Part shown: one piece after another, positions 49,835 through 52,957 of the stretch
Layout: every line of letters begins with the position of its first letter
Position numbering within the stretch: the stretch's first letter is position 1
Assembly: GCA_002319795.1 (NCBI GenBank)
Contig: DCFU01000037.1
Coordinates: 1 to 52,957, forward strand
Origin: Megamonas sp. UBA1796
GTDB taxonomy: Bacteria > Bacillota > Negativicutes > Selenomonadales > Selenomonadaceae
DNA length: 52,957 nucleotides
Direction: 5' to 3'
The notes under the pieces: generated by a model
The model's database searches: none
The model's input: the letters and a program-made list of their open reading frames with translations, nothing else
Told to the model about the DNA's origin: nothing
Position numbers and translations under genes: made by a program

Positions 49835-50331
49835 ACAATCACACCGCCGCGGTACTTCATCAAATCCTCATAGAGCAGTACCGGACTGACCTCATCTGCC
49901 TGCAGCCCTGGGCAAATACACAAACCACCTGCACGCAGGATACGTGTTACCGTCTCGCTGCAATGCATAGTGTTTTCACCACCACTAAAGATATTATGGC
50001 CCGTCAAAAACTTCGTGGCCGTAACGATGCAGTCCGTATAGCCGTATAATGTGCCGATAAGCTCCCGCGCCTTAGATTGTGCTGCAGCTAAATCCGGTAC
50101 ATCGATCTCAACAATTTTTGTATGGTCATCACCGTCATACTTATCTACGGGATGCAGCCAGACACCGGGATACGGGTCACTGTATTGCTTTACACCCTCA
50201 GCCTCGACGATTGAGTCAAACAAAAAAATAAACGCGTGGGATATATCTGCATACTGGCTGCCAGATATAGCCTCAATGGCCTTGTCCAGCCAACCATCCC
50301 CACCGACAAAGCCTACTCTTACTGCTGTCAT
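49831..50331 (-). CDS. Phage permuted papain-like (YiiX/NlpC type) amidase
   Basis: A 166-residue protein with the circularly permuted NlpC/P60 pattern: His early in QYADISHAFIFLF, Glu in IVEAEGV, and the Cys late in NTMHCSETVTRIL. Such enzymes cut peptidoglycan peptides or acyl groups. Its place before the terminal small gene and after the M15 peptidase suggests a role in lysis or in wall penetration. The decayed copy at 4042-4393 lacks the His/Glu part and is frameshifted before the Cys. Confidence 0.75.
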   Translation of the reverse strand: MTAVRVGFVGGDGWLDKAIEAISGSQYADISHAFIFLFDSIVEAEGVKQYSDPYPGVWLHPVDKYDGDDHTKIVEIDVPDLAAAQSKARELIGTLYGYTDCIVTATKFLTGHNIFSGGENTMHCSETVTRILRAGGLCICPGLQADEVSPVLLYEDLMKYRGGVIV

Positions 50332-50343
50332 TTTCTACACCTC

Positions 50344-50721
50344 TCATTCCTGATCATTCCATTCGATATCTGACCCATTACGACCGTCCCGGACATCGGC
50401 ATGGACAAAACCACTATCGTAGTATCGGCCAACCCCATCAGCACCACAGGCGATGGCAATCTGAGCCAACGCGTCGACCGTCATCCCATCCGGTACCAGG
50501 ATATCAGCCGCCTTACCTAAAACATGCTGGCTATGCAACACACCACCAACCTCGGCATTATGTGCTGGGCACCGGTACGCACAGGAAAGCTGCACTGGAC
50601 CGCCGACCGCCTTACGAATATCGTCCAGCATAGCAAGCAGATTTGGATCCATTCCACTCGCCGGAAGCCCGCCACAGCAATGGCAGGACAACTCATCATC
50701 ATCAAAATATTTACTTCCCAC
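50344..50721 (-). CDS. Phage endolysin, M15 family D,D-peptidase
   Basis: A 125-residue zinc peptidase of the Peptidase_M15_3 type. Zinc ligands are in SQHVLGKAADI (His and Asp) and in FVHADVRDG (second His). LSCAYRCPAHNAEVGG is the family's substrate-loop block. It cuts the peptidoglycan crosslink for host lysis. I start at the GTG at 50721, eight bases after GGAGG, inside the end of the holin gene; a GTG at 50730 is too close to that site. Confidence 0.88.
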   Translation of the reverse strand: MGSKYFDDDELSCHCCGGLPASGMDPNLLAMLDDIRKAVGGPVQLSCAYRCPAHNAEVGGVLHSQHVLGKAADILVPDGMTVDALAQIAIACGADGVGRYYDSGFVHADVRDGRNGSDIEWNDQE

Positions 50722-51175
50722 AGTTCTCACCTCCTTTCATTTTCTCGCTGGATAACTGTTCCAATGTATCGCGTAATTTCCCAGGAATCGGAATCCCGGC
50801 TTTCGCAGCATTCTCAATAATAGATAGCCCCTCATTGCCTAGAAAAAACCATATGACTACGCTGTGTACGATGGCCTGTCCCAATGCCTGGTCAATAAAA
50901 TGCGCCAGTGATACCAAGAGCAGAATCATGATTTTTTTGCATATCCCCCTGAATCCCCGCTGGCTGTTCAGTGCCATATTTGGATTGATATACGCCGCCA
51001 ATATCCCGGATATATAATCCAGGACCATAGCAAATACCAACGCCTCAAGTACCCCGTCCCATCCCAGGGCATAAGAAAAGGCCGTACCGATAAACGATAC
51101 GACCATGCCCCACTCTACCTGCACCTTTACGGGGGCGATCTCTCGAAAAAAACTGATTACCTCATTCAATTTCAT
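50711..51175 (-). CDS. Phage holin, toxin-secretion/phage-lysis family
   Basis: A 154-residue membrane protein with three to four hydrophobic helices: VVSFIGTAFSYALGW, LEALVFAMVLDYISGILAAY, IMILLLVSLAHFIDQALG and AIVHSVVIWFFLGNEG. The DYISGILAAY block followed by SQRGFRGICKKI and the NEGLSIIENAAKAG ending are diagnostic of the Bacillus/clostridial phage_holin_4 family. It makes the pore through which the neighbouring endolysin reaches the wall; the genes overlap by 11 bases. Confidence 0.9.
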   Translation of the reverse strand: MKLNEVISFFREIAPVKVQVEWGMVVSFIGTAFSYALGWDGVLEALVFAMVLDYISGILAAYINPNMALNSQRGFRGICKKIMILLLVSLAHFIDQALGQAIVHSVVIWFFLGNEGLSIIENAAKAGIPIPGKLRDTLEQLSSEKMKGGENCGK

Positions 51176-51189
51176 TCCTCCCTATTATT

Positions 51190-51257
51190 CTACTTGAATT
51201 CCATGGCCGCACGCACGGTGCCCGTATTCTCATATTCATCACCTACAAAATAAAAGC
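51190..51257 (-). other. Minus-one-frame extension of the tail protein
   Basis: Just before the stop of the tail gene a T-run (GCTTTTATTTTG) allows a -1 slip. The shifted frame reads FYFVGDEYENTGTVRAAM then EFK and stops at 51190, directly before the holin ribosome site. The composition looks like real protein. It may be a programmed frameshift or a one-base loss that truncated the gene. Confidence 0.5.
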
Positions 51258-52268
51258 ATATCCCTTGAAATCGAGGATATGCTCTGGAATAACGGAATCG
51301 TCCAATAATATCCCGTATTTATTCGACTTTCGGATTCCGCATAGCACAGGCTCTATGAACTGCCCAACATGCATGGATTCCCTTATCCCGCATAATGCAG
51401 ACTCTATGAGCTGCCCGGCATAAACAGATTTTCGGATACCCAGATCCATTTCTCTTTGAGTCATCCCACCATGGCGCAACAAAGATAACGCTCCCAAATC
51501 AAAATCATTTGGAACCGTCCCATGGCGATTATGCACAGCCTTATTGCCATCCATAAATTCCTGTAACGTCAGAGCATCCTGTCTTACGGGTATCTTTACT
51601 CCACTGACAAATTCCTGCAACCCTGCAGCGGTAAATGCTGCAGGTATTTTTGCCCCATCTACAGCTTCTCGGATGGGCTGTCCCGCATAAGTCTGCAGAG
51701 CCGTCTGACTGCCCACAGGCTCATCCAAAAAGACACCGGGTACCTGAATATTTTCTGCTTTCATCATAAAATTTATGACGATGTCATAGACCTGGAAATC
51801 ACCCATAGTAGCAAAATCGCCGTGCCGGGTATTGAGATACAGCCGTATCCCTTTTATTTCCAAAGGGCATTGTTCAGGGATGAAGGTTCCGCTGTGTGAC
51901 CAACTGCCTTCAACCGCCGACAGTGTTATCCAGTTTATTCCGTCGTAATACTGTATATACGTAACAGGCACACGAGCATGAAAAGATGTACTGAATGCGT
52001 ACTGCAGGCTGGTCATTTTGAGGGAATCATTGAATTTTAGTTCCCAGGCATAATCACACCATGCCCTCTCGTGTAAATAAAAAGCGGAACCAGGGTTGTT
52101 GTCTAACGCCAGCCAGGCATCCCCATAGGAACTATAGGTATTGTATCGGCTGCTGAGGTCCCTCCATCCCCGGACAGAAAACCCGTGCTGCACACCCTCA
52201 TACTCAAAATAGGAAGGGGTCCCGCTGCCCATCATAAACCTGCCAAAGCTATATATCCTGTCACTCAT
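51243..52268 (-). CDS. Phage tail or fibre protein with 17-residue repeats
   Basis: A 341-residue protein. The N-terminal 165 residues look like a galactose-binding or F5/8 type C jelly roll (AWLALDNNPGSAFYLHE, PVTYIQYYDGINWITLSAVE, LEIKGIRLYLNTRHGDFAT), a fold used for sugar attachment. Residues 277-327 hold three repeats: GIRKSVYAGQLIESALC, GIRESMHVGQFIEPVLC, and a diverged third. The frame ends at 51243 with GYAFIL, but the -1 frame continues with FYFVGDEYENTGTVRAAM followed by EFK to 51190, so the natural C-terminus may need a frameshift at GCTTTTA (51251-51257). Likely host-recognition protein. Confidence 0.7.
   Translation of the reverse strand: MSDRIYSFGRFMMGSGTPSYFEYEGVQHGFSVRGWRDLSSRYNTYSSYGDAWLALDNNPGSAFYLHERAWCDYAWELKFNDSLKMTSLQYAFSTSFHARVPVTYIQYYDGINWITLSAVEGSWSHSGTFIPEQCPLEIKGIRLYLNTRHGDFATMGDFQVYDIVINFMMKAENIQVPGVFLDEPVGSQTALQTYAGQPIREAVDGAKIPAAFTAAGLQEFVSGVKIPVRQDALTLQEFMDGNKAVHNRHGTVPNDFDLGALSLLRHGGMTQREMDLGIRKSVYAGQLIESALCGIRESMHVGQFIEPVLCGIRKSNKYGILLDDSVIPEHILDFKGYAFIL
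51288..51440 (-). repeat. Three 51-base tandem repeat units in the tail gene
   Basis: They encode the GIRKS/GIRES-type 17-residue units (residues 277-293, 294-310, 311-327). The first two units are close; the third has drifted. A related unit (AGQPIREAVDGAKIPA) lies further upstream at residues 195-210. Confidence 0.65.
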
Positions 52269-52280
52269 AGCAACACCTTC

Positions 52281-52957
52281 TTAAGCTGTCCTTATGGCAA
52301 TACCGCGGCTGGAGAACGAAGAATTACTCACAGACCCAACGATGAACACCGTGTATACTTCCCTGCCAACGGTTATAGTGTCACCTGTTACAAAGTTGCT
52401 GCCGGAAAAATACACCAGTTTCACGCCGTCGAGCTTTCCCCGATACCCTTCCGCAGCACTGCCATAATAGACCGACGAGAGGAAGCTCTTGCTGTCCGCA
52501 TTCGGGTCCCCAGGTGCCAGCAAGGCATAAACAGTAAGCACATAGGGTGCTGCTGCACTTGCCATCTGGTCTGGATTGTCGCATACCTGCACCGTATTAT
52601 TTCCTGTTGGGTTATTCGCCGACATAGCAGCCAGAATTCCCCTGCCATCGGATTCCGGCGTATAGAGTGTATCGGGCTCACCCAGATAGATTAGCATCGG
52701 CAGGTAGCCCGTTGCCGATGGATACTGCACCATCAATATGATTTTGCTTGCATCAGCATACACATAATAGTTCAGTGTTGTCGAGGCTCCCAAGATGGTT
52801 GCAGCTGCGGCCGCCGGAACAATATACAATGCCGTCCAAACAAGCGACGGCCTGCCGAAGGTTCCCGCTGTCCCGCTTGCACCCGGCATATAGGAATTTT
52901 GCAGCCGGTAAGACATCTGGCAATAATCTGTGGTATCGACAGGATTTGCGTTTGCGG
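52281..52957 (-). CDS. Phage virion protein, 5' end outside window
   Basis: The frame is open to the window edge: residues ANPVDTTDYCQ precede the first ATG at 52916, so the gene begins further right. The visible 225 residues include an Ala-rich segment (IVPAAAAATILGAS), many short polar strands and the ending FSSRGIAIRTA. It looks like a tail-tip or structural protein placed before the fibre gene, but I do not recognise the family. Confidence 0.6.
   Translation of the reverse strand, partial: ANANPVDTTDYCQMSYRLQNSYMPGASGTAGTFGRPSLVWTALYIVPAAAAATILGASTTLNYYVYADASKIILMVQYPSATGYLPMLIYLGEPDTLYTPESDGRGILAAMSANNPTGNNTVQVCDNPDQMASAAAPYVLTVYALLAPGDPNADSKSFLSSVYYGSAAEGYRGKLDGVKLVYFSGSNFVTGDTITVGREVYTVFIVGSVSNSSFSSRGIAIRTA

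Larger units (their letters stand above)
49420..50181. repeat. Direct repeat copy B of the prophage lysis-end segment
   Basis: Intact counterpart of 3621-4393. Both reading frames are open here. The two copies are about 46 kb apart in direct orientation, so recombination between them would remove the whole interval. Confidence 0.85.
49420..52957 (-). mobile_element. Prophage: lysis and tail end, continuing beyond the window
   Basis: Genes run right to left: virion protein (partial), tail or fibre protein, holin, M15 peptidase, amidase, small protein, terminator. This is the usual late-operon end of a temperate phage. By analogy with the decayed copy at 3621-4712, the integrase should lie at the far right end, outside the window. 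Whether the methyltransferase operon to the left belongs to the prophage is not settled. Confidence 0.85.

Overview
The window looks like chromosome from an anaerobic, diderm Firmicute of the class Negativicutes, probably a relative of Selenomonas, Megasphaera or Anaerovibrio. The evidence is Firmicutes-style ribosome binding sites and promoters, a reverse beta-oxidation (butyrate) operon, a confurcating lactate dehydrogenase operon, an oxygen-sensitive class III ribonucleotide reductase, and a signal-peptide protein that resembles an outer-membrane barrel. The genus is an inference. No rRNA, tRNA or CRISPR array was seen.

Layout. 1-1009 is the right end of an IS66 element. 1078-3507 holds a TerC-type membrane protein and a chemotaxis receptor. 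3621-4712 is a collapsed prophage: a decayed lysis end fused to the last part of an integrase, next to a broken outer-membrane protein gene. 5372-11575 (minus strand) is a six-gene butyryl-CoA operon, bcd-etfB-etfA-crt-thl-hbd, behind a Rex-like operator. 11915-15545 carries cytidine deaminase, a DUF362 ferredoxin protein, an acetyltransferase and an MscS channel. 15559-18931 is nrdD-orf-nrdG with a promoter, two NrdR boxes and DnaA boxes. 18993-20435 is an OFA-family transporter behind what reads as a ZTP riboswitch with a terminator. 20496-23942 holds a diguanylate cyclase, three universal stress proteins and a small membrane protein.

24530-33388 is the lactate block: a threonine/serine deaminase, a FadR-type regulator and, divergently, etfB-etfA-lactate dehydrogenase-larA-lactate permease. 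Lactate of either isomer can be imported, racemised and oxidised. 33677-41155 contains an ArsR regulator, an NlpC/P60 hydrolase, an M20 peptidase, a DcuC transporter, a paired DNA-repair radical SAM system under a LexA/SOS box, and an iron alcohol dehydrogenase with a Rex-like palindrome. 41318-44224 is a large sensor with an EAL phosphodiesterase domain.

44833-49235 is a strikingly AT-rich three-gene operon and the most unusual part of the window. It encodes a 5-cytosine DNA methyltransferase, a protein with two GHKL ATPase modules (a MORC/Hsp90-like one at the N-terminus and a histidine-kinase one at the C-terminus), and a receiver domain joined to a helical domain with a HEPN ribonuclease motif. 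The stop and start codons are nearly or actually overlapping. I infer a phosphorelay-triggered anti-phage system marked by DNA methylation. I do not recognise it as a named system.

49420-52957 is the lysis and tail end of a second prophage. Its first 760 bases repeat the decayed copy at 3621-4393 in direct orientation. It encodes a small protein, a permuted papain-like amidase, an M15 peptidase, a holin, a tail or fibre protein with 17-residue repeats, and a partial virion protein that runs off the window.
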